A stretch of DNA of 64,000 nt from positions 687,676 to 751,675 of the forward strand of contig NZ_JANTYU010000003.1 of the NCBI RefSeq assembly GCF_024806835.1, written 5' to 3'. Both the position numbers and the translations under genes were made by a program. The notes below the pieces were generated by a model that was not told where the DNA came from, searched no databases, and worked only from the letters and a program-made list of their open reading frames with translations. Position 1 is the stretch's first letter; every line of letters starts with the position of its first letter. Positions 9,178-18,217 of the stretch are shown piece by piece. This DNA comes from Xanthomonas sp. 3793 (GTDB lineage Bacteria > Pseudomonadota > Gammaproteobacteria > Xanthomonadales > Xanthomonadaceae).

Positions 9178-10062
9178 ATGAACAGCACTTTCGACCCCCG
9201 CCACGTCCGCCGCGCCTTCGCGCGGGCCGCCACTAGTTATGCCGCCGCCGCCGCGTTGCAGCGCGAGGTGGAAACGCGCCTGCTCGAATCGCTCGACTAC
9301 CTGGGCGAGCAGGTACCCAAGGTGGTACTGGATGTGGGTGCCGGCCCCGGTCATGCCAGCGGTGCGATCAAGAAGCGCTGGCCCAAGGCCCAGGTGATCG
9401 CCCTCGACCAGGCCATGCCGATGCTGCGTCAGGCGCGCAAGGCCGCAGGCTGGTGGAAGCCGTTCGCGCAGGTCTGCGCCGATGCGCGCGCGCTGCCGGT
9501 GGCTGACGGCAGCGTGGATGTGATCTTCAGCAATCTGTGCCTGCAGTGGGTGGAAGACCTGCCGGCAGTGTTCGCCGGGTTCCGGCGCGCGCTACGGCCG
9601 GGCGGGCTGCTGCTGTGCTCGACCTTCGGCCCGGAAACCCTGATCGAGTTGCGCGACGCCTTCGCCCAGGCCGATACCGCACCGCACGTCAGCCGCTTCC
9701 CGCCGATCGCGCAGTTCGGCGATGCGCTGCTGATGTCCGGTTTCCGCGACCCGGTGCTGGACCGCGACCTGTTCACGCTCACCTATAACGACCTGCCGGC
9801 CTTGATGCGCGAATTGCGTGCGATGGGCGCCACCAATGCGCTCAGCAACCGCCGCGCCACGCTGACCGGACGCGGCCGCTTTGCCGCTGCCAGCGCTGCC
9901 TACGAACCGCTGCGGCGTCCTGACGGCAGCCTGCCCAGCTCCTGGGAAGTGATCTACGCGCACGCCTGGGCGCCGGCACCCGGCGCGCCCATTCGCGAGC
10001 AGGGACACGATGTCGCCAGCGTCCCGGTAGCCTCGATCCCGATCCGCCGCCGCATCGACTAG
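9178..10062 (+). CDS. bioC: Malonyl-ACP O-methyltransferase BioC
   Basis: The protein has 294 residues (E. coli 251). BioC uses SAM to methylate malonyl-ACP so that the fatty-acid machinery can build pimelate. The opening FDPRHVRRAFARAATSYAAAAALQREV is typical of BioC. SAM motif I is VVLDVGAGPGHASG near residue 54, followed by ALDQAMPML. Motif IV is VDVIFSNLCLQWVEDL and the post-motif is LRPGGLLLCSTFGPETL. It carries a longer C-terminal part than the E. coli enzyme, rich in Pro and Arg. It is the last gene of the bio run; bioA and bioD are not in this window. Confidence 0.92.
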   Translation: MNSTFDPRHVRRAFARAATSYAAAAALQREVETRLLESLDYLGEQVPKVVLDVGAGPGHASGAIKKRWPKAQVIALDQAMPMLRQARKAAGWWKPFAQVCADARALPVADGSVDVIFSNLCLQWVEDLPAVFAGFRRALRPGGLLLCSTFGPETLIELRDAFAQADTAPHVSRFPPIAQFGDALLMSGFRDPVLDRDLFTLTYNDLPALMRELRAMGATNALSNRRATLTGRGRFAAASAAYEPLRRPDGSLPSSWEVIYAHAWAPAPGAPIREQGHDVASVPVASIPIRRRID

Positions 10063-10076
10063 CGGCGGTGCAGATC

Positions 10077-10105
10077 GCCGGCAGCAACGCAGCCGTTGCC
10101 GGCGA
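10077..10105 (+). terminator. Imperfect hairpin after bioC
   Basis: CGCCGGCAGCAACG and CGTTGCCGGCG flank a short loop 14 bp after the bioC stop. No T-run follows. The remaining sequence up to 10408 shows no gene. Confidence 0.35.
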
Positions 10106-10408
10106 GACACACAGTTTTGCGACGACACCAATGCTGACCTGTCAGGCTCGGTCGCGACACCCGGTAGAATTCAGCAGTCAATGGCCGCATGTTCCTGTTG
10201 CGGCTTGCCTTTTCGACGCCTGAACCGGCGTGGTTAGCAAAATGCAGCACGCAGCCGTCAGGTGGCTGCAGACGGCGCGCAGGAATCTGCATGTACGCGT
10301 GGTACATGCCGGTTCCGAGTACCGGCAGCGCCCCCGCCCGGCTGCTGCACTGACGTTTTGATAGCCGCTCTTAGGTTTGCGGCCCCCGTCCCCCAATCGG
10401 CCTTCCCA

Positions 10409-11314
10409 ATGTTGAAGTGGCTCATCATCGCGCTGTTCATCGCATCGGCGCTGTACATCCATTACCGCGGTCGCGTGCGCCACCGGCTCAGCCGGCAGTT
10501 GCTCGACCATTCCACCTTCATGGCGCCGATCAACGCGCTGATGTATCTGTGTTCGCGCGTGCCGACCACACCGTTCATCGATCCGGGCAAGGAATTCCCC
10601 GAACTGGCCCCGCTACGTGCCAACTGGCCGGTGATCCGCGATGAAGCGGTGGCGCTGCAGCAGATGCAGAAGATCCGCGCCGCCGACGGCTATACCGATA
10701 TCGGCTTCAACTCGTTTTTCCGCCGCGGCTGGAAGCGCTTCTATCTGAAGTGGTACGGCACCGCGCACCCGTCTGCGGCCGAGCTGTGCCCGCAGACCAC
10801 CGCGTTGCTGAAGTCCATCCCCACGGTGAAGGCGGCGATGTTTGCCGAACTGCCGCCGGGTAGCGAACTGCGTCCACACCGCGACCCCTTCGCCGGGTCC
10901 ATGCGCCTGCACCTGGGCCTGGCCACGCCGAACGACGACCGCTGCTTCATCGACGTCGACGGCCAGCGGCATAGCTGGCGCGACGGCGAGTGGACCATGT
11001 TCGACGAGACCTATATCCACCACGCGCGCAACGACACCGACCAGGACCGCATCATCCTGTTCTGCGATATCGAACGCCCGATGCGCTGGCGCTGGGCGGC
11101 GGCGCTGAATCGCTTCGTCGGCCGCAGCCTGCTTTCTGCCGGCGCCTCGCCCAATCAGGAGGGCGACAAGACCGGTGGCATCAACCGCGTGTTCCGGTAT
11201 TTCTACGCGGCGCGCCTGAAGGCCAAGGCGCTGAAGGAGCGCAACAACCCGCTGTACCAGGTGCTCAAGTGGAGCATCTTCGTGCTGGTGGTGGTCGGCA
11301 TCGTGCTGCTGTAA
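10409..11314 (+). CDS. LpxO-like aspartyl/asparaginyl beta-hydroxylase
   Basis: The protein has 301 residues. The ATG at 10409 starts directly with a membrane helix (LKWLIIALFIASALYIHY), and a second helix (SIFVLVVVGIVLL) closes the protein, so it is anchored in the inner membrane with a cytoplasmic enzyme domain between. The Fe(II)/2-oxoglutarate dioxygenase core is visible: LPPGSELRPHRDPF near residue 152, LHLGLATP, WRDGEWTMFDETYIHHARN near residue 190, and RIILFCDIERP. LpxO proteins hydroxylate a secondary acyl chain of lipid A. Xanthomonas relatives are usually annotated this way, but substrate specificity cannot be read from sequence. It stands alone, followed by a REP-rich repeat. Confidence 0.85.
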   Translation: MLKWLIIALFIASALYIHYRGRVRHRLSRQLLDHSTFMAPINALMYLCSRVPTTPFIDPGKEFPELAPLRANWPVIRDEAVALQQMQKIRAADGYTDIGFNSFFRRGWKRFYLKWYGTAHPSAAELCPQTTALLKSIPTVKAAMFAELPPGSELRPHRDPFAGSMRLHLGLATPNDDRCFIDVDGQRHSWRDGEWTMFDETYIHHARNDTDQDRIILFCDIERPMRWRWAAALNRFVGRSLLSAGASPNQEGDKTGGINRVFRYFYAARLKAKALKERNNPLYQVLKWSIFVLVVVGIVLL

Positions 11315-11330
11315 CGCCCGACCAAGCGCG

Positions 11331-11692
11331 TAGGAGCGCACCCGGGCGCGACCAGGCATGCCGGTGACGCCTCATCGCGCGCAAGCGCGCTCCTACGCAC
11401 GTCTGGCCGTGCATGGCGATTGACTAGCGCAGGCCAATGCACCGTATGCGGTAACACCGGACCACCCGTGTAGGAGCGCACCCGGGCGCGACCAGGCATG
11501 CCGATGAGGCCTCATCGCGCGCAAGCGCGCTCCTACGCAGGCCTGGCCGTGCACGGCGATTGACCAGCGCAGGCCAATGCACCGTATGCGGTAACACCGG
11601 CCCCTCCGTGTAGGAGCGCACCCGGGCGCGACCAGGCAGCCGGTGAGGCCTCATCGCGCGCAAGCGCGCTCCTACGCTGGTCTGGCCCGTGC
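11331..11692. repeat. Three tandem copies of a 140-bp unit with REP palindromes
   Basis: Copies begin at 11331, 11471 and 11611, exactly 140 bp apart; the third is cut at about 11692. Each opens with TAGGAGCGCACCCGGGCGCG and contains GCGCGCAAGCGCGCTCCTA about 50 bp later, so the ends TAGGAGCGC and GCGCTCCTA can pair. The second half of each unit (CAGGCCAATGCACCGTATGC) is also conserved. This GTAGGAGCGC palindrome type is widespread in Xanthomonas intergenic DNA. It separates the LpxO-like gene from a convergent NTF2-like gene. Open frames crossing it are artefacts of the repeat. Confidence 0.92.
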
Positions 11693-11704
11693 CCGTCGAT
11701 GCAC

Positions 11705-12124
11705 TCAGCGCGACACCTGCGCGATCCATTCCTGCAGGTTGTAGTAGTTGGTGACGCGGGTGATGGCGCCGTCGTGCACATCGAAGAACGCACCGCCCGG
11801 CAGCACATAGGTCTGCCCGTTGGCTTCCGGCAGCCCTTCGTCGGTGGTGTGGTAGACCCCGTGCACCACGTACTCGGCACCTACGCGCGTGCCGTCGTCG
11901 TTGGCGGTGATCACGATGTCGCGCAGCTGCTCGCGGTAGCTGTCGTTCATGCGTTGCAGAAAGGCCGCGAAGTCCGCGCGGCCGATCTCGCGTGCCCCTT
12001 GATTGAGATCGTGCGCCACATCGTCGGCCAGGAACGCCAGCATGGCATCCCAATCGCCGCGGTTGAAGGCATCGTAATAGGCCTGGACCAGGCCGATGGC
12101 GCGTTGCCGATTGCTCTCGCTCAT
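11705..12124 (-). CDS. Ketosteroid-isomerase-related NTF2/SnoaL-like protein
   Basis: The protein has 139 residues. The ATG at 12124 gives MSESNRQRAIGLV, the normal first helix; longer upstream frames are low-complexity. The pattern VQAYYDAFNRGDWDAMLAFLADDVAHDLNQG, then GRADFAAFLQRMNDSYREQLRDI, then FFDVHDGAITRVTNYYNLQEWIAQV fits the ketosteroid-isomerase-related branch of NTF2-like proteins. Members are small cone-shaped dimers; their substrates are mostly unknown. It stands alone, converging on the REP repeat, with about 240 bp before the next minus-strand gene. Confidence 0.82.
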   Translation of the reverse strand: MSESNRQRAIGLVQAYYDAFNRGDWDAMLAFLADDVAHDLNQGAREIGRADFAAFLQRMNDSYREQLRDIVITANDDGTRVGAEYVVHGVYHTTDEGLPEANGQTYVLPGGAFFDVHDGAITRVTNYYNLQEWIAQVSR

Positions 12125-12365
12125 GCTCGAACCTGCCGCTGGGAAAGCCGCATCATAGAGCGGGTTTGGCGCGCGCGCTGGGATGCGGTCAGCGTCCGCT
12201 CCATCGCTCGCGCCTCCCATCCTCGATGGCCGCGCCGTTGTGCAGCGCACATGACCGAACCGCTGCGGCCAGCGCCCGACCTGTCGGTGCGATATGCCTG
12301 AGCACTCCCACCTGCCACCTGCCGGGCAGTGCCAGCTCGATGCCACCGGATGAAACGCGGCAGCG

Positions 12366-12971
12366 TCAGGCCCCCTGCACCACCAGATCGCGGTGGAAGA
12401 AGTAGACCTCCTGCAGCAGGAAGCGCCAGCTGGTGTGGAAGCTGCGAAAGCGCGTACTCGGCGTGGACGAGGCCAGCGCATCCACTCCCAGTTCCTGGCA
12501 TAGCCGCAGCGCGCGCGCCATGTGCAACGGGTCGCTGACGATGATTGCCCGGTGCATGCCGTGTCGCTCCATCAGCGCCCGCGCCTGCAGCAGGTTCTGG
12601 CGGGTGGTGCGTGAGCTGGTCTCGATCACGATCGCTTCCGGCGGCACGCCATGACGCAGCGCGTAGCGCCGTGCCACCTGCGACTCGGCAAAGCGCGCGC
12701 CATTGCCGAAGCCGCCAGTGAACAACAGCCGTGGCGCATAACCTTGCCCATACAGATCCAGCGCATGCCGGATCCGTTCTTCGAAGACCGGCGACGGGCG
12801 CGCATCGTAGGCGGCCGCGCCCAGCACGATGATCACGTCCGCCGGCGCCGCCTGATCGCGATCGCCCACCCAGACGATCCAACCGGCCACCGCCACCAGC
12901 CAGATCAGCGCCAGCATGCATAACCGCCAGCCCCAGCCCCACAGGCCGAGCCCGCGCGCACGCCTGCTCAC
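12366..12971 (-). CDS. DUF218 (YdcF/SanA-like) membrane protein
   Basis: The protein has 201 residues. It begins with a GTG at 12971 that overlaps the stop codon of the upstream dehydratase gene as GTGA, which supports translational coupling. The N-terminus has one membrane helix (LCMLALIWLVAVAGWIVWV). The DUF218 domain follows: ADVIIVLGAAAYDARPS near residue 42, LLFTGGFGNGARFAES near residue 77, IVIETSSRTTRQNLLQA near residue 110, and IIVSDPLHMARA near residue 137. Family members (YdcF, SanA, ElyC) are inner-membrane proteins linked to envelope barrier function; the reaction is unknown. The downstream interval to the NTF2-like gene is empty. Confidence 0.85.
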   Translation of the reverse strand: MSRRARGLGLWGWGWRLCMLALIWLVAVAGWIVWVGDRDQAAPADVIIVLGAAAYDARPSPVFEERIRHALDLYGQGYAPRLLFTGGFGNGARFAESQVARRYALRHGVPPEAIVIETSSRTTRQNLLQARALMERHGMHRAIIVSDPLHMARALRLCQELGVDALASSTPSTRFRSFHTSWRFLLQEVYFFHRDLVVQGA

Positions 12972-13927
12972 GCGGCGGCCCACGGCAGCGCGTCCAGATC
13001 GACGTTGCCGCCGGACAGGATCAGCCCGACCCTGCGCCCGGCAAACCGCGCCGGCTCGGCCAGCACCGCCGCCAGCGTGATGGCCGAAGACGGCTCCACC
13101 ACCTGCTTGAGCACCTGCCAGATCAGCCGCATCGCCTGTATCACGGCCGCGTCGTCCACCGTGATCACCTGCGCGTCGCTGGCCTGCAGCAACGCAAAGT
13201 TCGGCGCCCCGAGGGTGCCGCGCAGACCGTCGCAGACCGTGTCGGGCACGAAGTCGACCAGGCGTTGCCCGGCCGCCAGCGAGCGCGCGGTGTCGGCCGC
13301 TCCGCTGGGCTCGGCCAGCACCAGCGCGCAGCCCGGCGCAGACCGCAGCGCCAACGCCGCACCGGCCGCCAGGCCGCCTCCCCCGACCGGTGCCAGCAGC
13401 ACATCCAGCCCGCCGCTTTGATGCAGCAACTCCAACGTGGCCGTGCCCTGGCCGGCGATCACGGCCGGATCGGTGTACGGATGCACCAGGGTCGCGCCAC
13501 TGGTGGCCTGGACCTGGGCACACATCTGCTCGCGTGCCGCGATGGTCGGCGCACACCGCCATAGCGTGGCGCCATGCCGGGAGATATTGGCCAGCTTGGC
13601 GGCGACGGCACCTTCGGGCACCACCACATGACAGCCGATCCCACGCGTGCGGGCGGCCAGCGCCAACGCCGCGCCATGGTTACCGGAAGAATGGGTGACT
13701 ACGCCGCGCGGCGCCAGATCGTCGGGCAGCGACCACACCGCATTGCAGGCGCCACGAAACTTGAATGCACCGCTGCGCTGCAGGTGCTCGGCCTTGAAGA
13801 ACAGCTGCGCACCGCAGAATGCATCCAGGTGGTGCGAGGTCAGCAACGGTGTCGTCGCGCAGTGCGGCGCGATGCGCGCGGCAGCCTGCAGGACATCTGA
13901 ATGGGCAAGAGGGACCGTCTCGATCAT
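12968..13927 (-). CDS. PLP-dependent serine/threonine dehydratase-like protein
   Basis: The protein has 319 residues from the ATG at 13927 (MIETVPLAHSDV); a GTG nine codons upstream is possible. It has the fold-type II PLP pattern: TPLLTSHHLDAFCGAQLFFKAEHLQ, then the PLP lysine in SGAFKFRGACNAV near residue 54, the SSGNHGAALAL cofactor/substrate loop near residue 80, and the Gly-rich PVGGGGLAAG phosphate cup near residue 183. These enzymes deaminate L-serine or L-threonine to 2-oxo acids, or racemise serine. It is short, without the C-terminal ACT-like regulatory domain of biosynthetic IlvA, so a catabolic or racemase role is more likely. It overlaps the DUF218 gene by four bases. Confidence 0.88.
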   Translation of the reverse strand: MIETVPLAHSDVLQAAARIAPHCATTPLLTSHHLDAFCGAQLFFKAEHLQRSGAFKFRGACNAVWSLPDDLAPRGVVTHSSGNHGAALALAARTRGIGCHVVVPEGAVAAKLANISRHGATLWRCAPTIAAREQMCAQVQATSGATLVHPYTDPAVIAGQGTATLELLHQSGGLDVLLAPVGGGGLAAGAALALRSAPGCALVLAEPSGAADTARSLAAGQRLVDFVPDTVCDGLRGTLGAPNFALLQASDAQVITVDDAAVIQAMRLIWQVLKQVVEPSSAITLAAVLAEPARFAGRRVGLILSGGNVDLDALPWAAA

Positions 13928-14085
13928 GCCTGCAAGATTAACGTATCGCTCCACTCTTCACGGCTCGCACGCACACCGCCTGCGCATGCTGGACCGATGA
14001 AAAAGCGCCACATTGCGGCACAGTTAAGGACCGATTCAACGCAACGGTTCGAAAGTGGGATCATGGTTGCAGGAGGGCACCATCC

Positions 14086-14550
14086 ATGAAATTCCGTCTG
14101 ATCTTCGCCGCCGGGCTACTGGCCCTGAGCGGCTGCGCAACCTACGACTACACCGGAGGTGGATCGGGTGGCTATTACCGTGGCGCGCCCGCCGTGCAGT
14201 ATCGCTATCCACCGGGGTACTCGCCCTACTCCTACGGCGGCCCCTACGGCGCCCCCTATGGTGCCGGTGCGATCGGGCTATACGACTACCCGGTGTATCC
14301 GGTGTATCGCGGCGGTGGCTACTACTATCGACCGTACGATCGCCGCCCGCAGTACCGCCCGCAGCGCCCGAACGGCTCGTTCAACCATGGCCCGCGGCCG
14401 AGCGGACCGCGGCCGCAGCGCCCGAATTCGCCACCGGCGACTGGCGCGCCGCCCGCACGGCCGCCGGCACGGATCGGTGCACCGCCGCGCGTGATTCGCG
14501 AAATCCAGCGCCAGACCGCGCCACGCAACCCCCGCCAGCAAATTCCGTGA
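14086..14550 (+). CDS. Small Tyr/Gly/Pro-rich lipoprotein
   Basis: The protein has 154 residues. The ATG at 14086 has GGAGGGCACC upstream. The signal peptide MKFRLIFAAGLLALSGCA ends in a lipobox (LSGC), so the mature protein should be lipidated at Cys17. The mature part is of low complexity: YxxPPGYSPYSYGGPYGAPYG, then YPVYPVYRGGGYYYRPYDRRPQYRPQ, then a Pro/Arg-rich tail. No enzyme domain is visible. Proteins of this composition are common envelope components in Xanthomonas but have no assigned role. It is followed by a long gene-free stretch with hairpins. Confidence 0.8.
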   Translation: MKFRLIFAAGLLALSGCATYDYTGGGSGGYYRGAPAVQYRYPPGYSPYSYGGPYGAPYGAGAIGLYDYPVYPVYRGGGYYYRPYDRRPQYRPQRPNGSFNHGPRPSGPRPQRPNSPPATGAPPARPPARIGAPPRVIREIQRQTAPRNPRQQIP

Positions 14551-14689
14551 CAAGCTGACTGCGACGCGCCCCACAAATGCCAACATTGGGGGCTTGCGTT
14601 CAGCCAGCACTTGGTTGCAAGCTAGGTGCTCTGTGTGACCTGCCGCGTCATGTTCTGACACAGCCCGCCTCACTGACCGACTTATGTCG

Positions 14690-14786
14690 ATGTCCGACAG
14701 GGAAATCTGGATCCCCCCTGTTCCGGCCCTGTCGGATATCGGCGCCTTCAATGCATAAAGCCCCGGCATGCCGGGGCTTTATGTTT
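14690..14786 (+). ncRNA. Candidate small RNA: C-rich-loop hairpin followed by terminator
   Basis: TCCGACAGGG (14693-14702) and CCCTGTCGGA (14727-14736) form a perfect 10-bp stem whose 24-base loop holds a run of six C. A strong terminator hairpin follows at 14757-14780. No ORF occupies this segment. A weak CTGACA-like -35 lies near 14655. The layout resembles Xanthomonas regulatory RNAs with C-rich loops such as sX13, but I cannot show identity. It may instead be the 3' UTR of the upstream lipoprotein gene. Confidence 0.35.
14757..14780 (+). terminator. Rho-independent terminator
   Basis: AAAGCCCCGGCA is followed by its exact reverse complement TGCCGGGGCTTT, then ATGTTTTTG. The A-rich side makes it potentially bidirectional. 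Confidence 0.85.
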
Positions 14787-14877
14787 TTGTCGCACCAGAG
14801 GCGGTGTCGCTTCAGGGCCGTGCGGGTCTTACGCTTCGGCGCGGTCCAGAAATCGTGCCGGCGGTGCCGGGTTGCAG

Positions 14878-14918
14878 AAAAAAATAAGGGTCGGCAGTCC
14901 CCCGACTACCGACCCTTA
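14878..14918 (-). terminator. Minus-strand rho-independent terminator without an annotated gene upstream
   Basis: Read on the minus strand, TAAGGGTCGG pairs with CCGACCCTTA around a G-rich loop and is followed by TTATTTTTTT. No minus-strand coding gene lies between it and mnmG, which is on the plus strand, so it probably ends a short non-coding transcript starting at about 14985-15050. Confidence 0.65.
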
Positions 14919-15148
14919 CGCTACCCCGTCGCACGCGCGGCTGGCCCCTGTTCCAATTCCAGCCTTTGCGCCCATGTCGCAATGCCACGACGGGTGCAGT
15001 AGGGATATCCGCACGAAACATGCCAACTTGAGGGTCACTATTCAATAATGTGACTCACATCACATATTTCGCGATTTAGTGACCACGCGAGCGCTTCAGC
15101 CGATACTTCCGCAGCCGCTTCCTTCTCTTTGCTGATCAGTCCAGACCC

Positions 15149-17053
15149 ATGTCCGACCCTTTCTATCGCTTCGACGTCGTCGTGATCGGCGGCGGCCATG
15201 CCGGCACCGAGGCCGCGCTGGCGTCCGCGCGCGCCGGTGCCCGCACCTTGCTGCTGACCCACAACATCGAGACCGTGGGCGCGATGAGCTGCAATCCGGC
15301 CATTGGCGGAATCGGCAAGGGGCACCTGGTCAAGGAAATCGATGCGCTGGGAGGCGCCATGGCGCGCGCGGCGGATCTGGCCGGCATCCAGTGGCGCACG
15401 CTCAATGCGTCCAAGGGCCCGGCAGTACGCGCCACCCGCTGCCAGGCCGACCGCAACCTCTATCGCAACGCCATCCGTCGCATCGTCGAGACCCATCCCA
15501 ACCTGACCGTGTTCCAGGCGGCGGTGGACGATCTAATCATCCACCACGGCGCAAGCGAGGCCGACAGCGTGCGCGGGGTCATCACCCAGACCGGGCTGCG
15601 CTTTGAGGCACCGGCAGTGGTGCTGACCGCCGGCACCTTCCTGGCCGGCAAGATCCATGTCGGCGAGACCCAGTACGCCGCCGGGCGCATGGGCGACCCG
15701 CCGGCCACCACGCTGGCGGCGCGCCTGCGCGAGCGGCCGTTCGCGGTCGACCGGCTCAAGACCGGTACCCCGCCGCGCATCGACGGGCGCACGCTCGACT
15801 ACAGCGTCATGCAGGAACAGCCGGGCGACGACCCGCTGCCGGTGATGTCGTTCATGGGCCAGGTTGGCGATCACCCGCGCCAGGTCAGCTGCTGGATCAC
15901 TCACACCACCGAGCAGACCCACGACATTATCCGCGGTGCGCTGCATCGCTCGCCGCTGTATTCGGGGCAGATCGAAGGCATCGGCCCGCGCTACTGCCCG
16001 TCGATCGAGGACAAGGTGGTGCGTTTTGCCGACAAGACCAGCCACCAGATCTTTGTCGAACCTGAAGGCCTGGAAGTGACCGAGATCTATCCCAACGGCA
16101 TTTCCACCTCGCTGCCATTCGATGTGCAGCTGGCGCTGGTGCGCTCGATCCACGGCTTTGCGCAGGCGCATATCACCCGCCCCGGCTACGCGATCGAATA
16201 CGACTTCTTCGACCCGCGCGGGCTCAAGGCCTCGCTGGAAACCAAGGCGGTGGGCGGGCTGTTCTTCGCCGGGCAGATCAACGGCACCACCGGTTACGAA
16301 GAGGCCGCCGCACAAGGCCTGCTGGCCGGCCTCAATGCCGCCCGTCATGTGCAGGGCCTGCCGGCCTGGTCGCCGCGCCGCGACGAAGCCTACCTGGGCG
16401 TGCTGGTGGACGATCTGATCACCCACGGCACCACCGAGCCGTATCGCATGTTCACCAGCCGCGCCGAATACCGCCTGCAGCTGCGCGAGGACAATGCCGA
16501 TGCGCGCCTGACCGGCGTCGGCCGCGCGATGGGGCTGGTCGACGATGCGCGTTGGGCGCGGTATTCGGCCAAGCAGGAAGCGGTGCAGCGCGAAAGCGCG
16601 CGCCTGTCGGCGCTGTGGGCGACGCCGGGCAATGCGCTGGGCCGCGAAGTGGCGCAGACGCTAGGCGTGTCGCTCAGCCGCGAAACCAATGTGCTGGACC
16701 TGATCAAGCGCCCCGAACTCAACTACGCCACGCTGATGCGCGTGCCGACCCTGGGGCCGGGCGTGGACGATACGCAGGTGGCCGAACAGGTGGAAATCAG
16801 CGTCAAGTACGCCGGTTACCTGGATCGCCAGCGCGACGATATCGCGCGCCAGCAACGCCAGGAAACGACGCCGATTCCGGAAGGATTCGACTATGCCGGC
16901 GTGCGCGGCCTGTCGATCGAAGTGCAGCAAAAACTCGAACGCGTGCGTCCGCAGCACATCGGCCAGGCGCAACGCATCCCGGGCATGACGCCGGCAGCGA
17001 TTTCGCTGCTGCTGGTCCATCTGGAGCGCGCGCGCCGCAGCCAGGTGGCGTAG
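15149..17053 (+). CDS. mnmG: tRNA uridine 5-carboxymethylaminomethyl modification enzyme MnmG (GidA)
   Basis: The protein has 634 residues (E. coli 629). With MnmE it modifies U34 of several tRNAs using FAD, methylene-tetrahydrofolate and glycine or ammonium. The FAD dinucleotide motif [21 protein letters not shown] is near residue 11, then [24 protein letters not shown] near residue 39, and [15 protein letters not shown] sequence ([14 protein letters not shown]) near residue 88. Later come [12 protein letters not shown] and the FAD/NADH segment [21 protein letters not shown] near residue 370. The C-terminal helices ([12 protein letters not shown], then [16 protein letters not shown]) contact MnmE in the family. 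It stands alone. Confidence 0.97.
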   Translation: MSDPFYRFDVVVIGGGHAGTEAALASARAGARTLLLTHNIETVGAMSCNPAIGGIGKGHLVKEIDALGGAMARAADLAGIQWRTLNASKGPAVRATRCQADRNLYRNAIRRIVETHPNLTVFQAAVDDLIIHHGASEADSVRGVITQTGLRFEAPAVVLTAGTFLAGKIHVGETQYAAGRMGDPPATTLAARLRERPFAVDRLKTGTPPRIDGRTLDYSVMQEQPGDDPLPVMSFMGQVGDHPRQVSCWITHTTEQTHDIIRGALHRSPLYSGQIEGIGPRYCPSIEDKVVRFADKTSHQIFVEPEGLEVTEIYPNGISTSLPFDVQLALVRSIHGFAQAHITRPGYAIEYDFFDPRGLKASLETKAVGGLFFAGQINGTTGYEEAAAQGLLAGLNAARHVQGLPAWSPRRDEAYLGVLVDDLITHGTTEPYRMFTSRAEYRLQLREDNADARLTGVGRAMGLVDDARWARYSAKQEAVQRESARLSALWATPGNALGREVAQTLGVSLSRETNVLDLIKRPELNYATLMRVPTLGPGVDDTQVAEQVEISVKYAGYLDRQRDDIARQQRQETTPIPEGFDYAGVRGLSIEVQQKLERVRPQHIGQAQRIPGMTPAAISLLLVHLERARRSQVA

Positions 17054-17125
17054 CCGCCATGCGCCCGGACGCCTCTGCGCGCGCTGGCTATCATGGGGCA
17101 CGTCATCCGCAAGGACAGCTACAAC

Positions 17126-17947
17126 ATGGACATCCACCCCATCGCAGAGGACAAGCACGAGGCCGTGCTGTCGGCCCTGCGCGACATCGAACGGCAGCAC
17201 GACGTGCGCATCCTGCTGGCATGCGAATCGGGAAGCCGCGGCTGGGGATTCTCCTCGCCCGACAGCGATTACGACGCACGGTTTGTCTACGTCCATCGTC
17301 GCGATTGGTATCTGACGGTCAACGAGAACACCGGCCCCAACGAGCCGCAGCGCGACGTGATCGAACTGCCGATCTCCGACGATCTGGATGTCAGCGGCTG
17401 GGACCTGCGCAAGGCCTTGCGGTTGGTCTCCAAGTCCAATCCGACGCTGCTGGAATGGCTGCATTCGCCGGTGGTCTATCGGCAGGATGCGGTGGCCGTC
17501 GCGCAGTTGCGCGCGATCTCGACGCAGTTCTATTCGCCGCTTGGCACCTGGTGGCATTACTTCAACATGGCCAAGAGCAACTACCGCGGCTACCTGCGCG
17601 GCGAGCGGATTCGCACCAAAAAGTATCTGTATGTGTTGCGCCCGATCCTGGCCTGCCAATGGATCGAGCGCAGGCAGGACATGCCGCCGATGGCGTTCGA
17701 AGTATTGCTGGAAGAATTGTTGCCCACCGGTGAGCTGCGTCACGAGGTGGATCGTTTGCTGGCGCTCAAGCGCGTCTCCACCGAAGTGGAAGATGGGCCT
17801 CGGATTGCGCCAATCAGCGATTTTCTGGAGGCAGAACTCGACCGCATGGGCACGTCGCAGCCACACCTGCCTGCCGGCAGCGGGCGTTCGGATGCCCTGG
17901 ACACCTTGTTTCGGCAAATGCTTTCCAACGAGGCTGCATTGCCCTGA
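17126..17947 (+). CDS. RlaP-like nucleotidyltransferase
   Basis: The protein has 273 residues from the ATG at 17126 (MDIHPIAED), with AAGGAC upstream. The minimal nucleotidyltransferase motif is clear: LLACESGSRGWGFSSPDSDYDARFVYV at residues 33-60, i.e. GS then DxD. The rest (WDLRKALRLVSKSNPTLLEWLHSPVVY, then YFNMAKSNYRGYL, then KKYLYVLRPILACQWIE) follows the RlaP/PF10127 family, linked elsewhere to RNA repair neighbourhoods. No ligase or RNA-repair partner is next to it here. The target nucleic acid or protein is unknown. Confidence 0.8.
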   Translation: MDIHPIAEDKHEAVLSALRDIERQHDVRILLACESGSRGWGFSSPDSDYDARFVYVHRRDWYLTVNENTGPNEPQRDVIELPISDDLDVSGWDLRKALRLVSKSNPTLLEWLHSPVVYRQDAVAVAQLRAISTQFYSPLGTWWHYFNMAKSNYRGYLRGERIRTKKYLYVLRPILACQWIERRQDMPPMAFEVLLEELLPTGELRHEVDRLLALKRVSTEVEDGPRIAPISDFLEAELDRMGTSQPHLPAGSGRSDALDTLFRQMLSNEAALP

Positions 17948-18217
17948 TCCATTGCTGCGGGCTGTCGGCCTGGTGAATCGATCGCCAGCCGCTGCAGCGC
18001 TGTCGGCGTTGGCGTATCGCGCTGGTCGAGCGGAAGGCAAATAAAGACACGCCACCTCGCCCGCTATCTGCGCGCGCCGCCCTCGAATGCACTGAAACGA
18101 TGGAATATCCCGATTAGCGAAGCGGCAGGCAAACAGAGGCGCTGTAGGTGGACCAGACGGTCGATGGGAGCACAAGAGATGTTGCTATGATTTGCCAACG
18201 ACGACACATTCGACTAA

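Noticed and set aside
11424..12053. 209-codon minus-strand frame across the tandem repeats
   Set aside because: Its repeats of LPGRARVRSY simply mirror the 140-bp DNA repeat.
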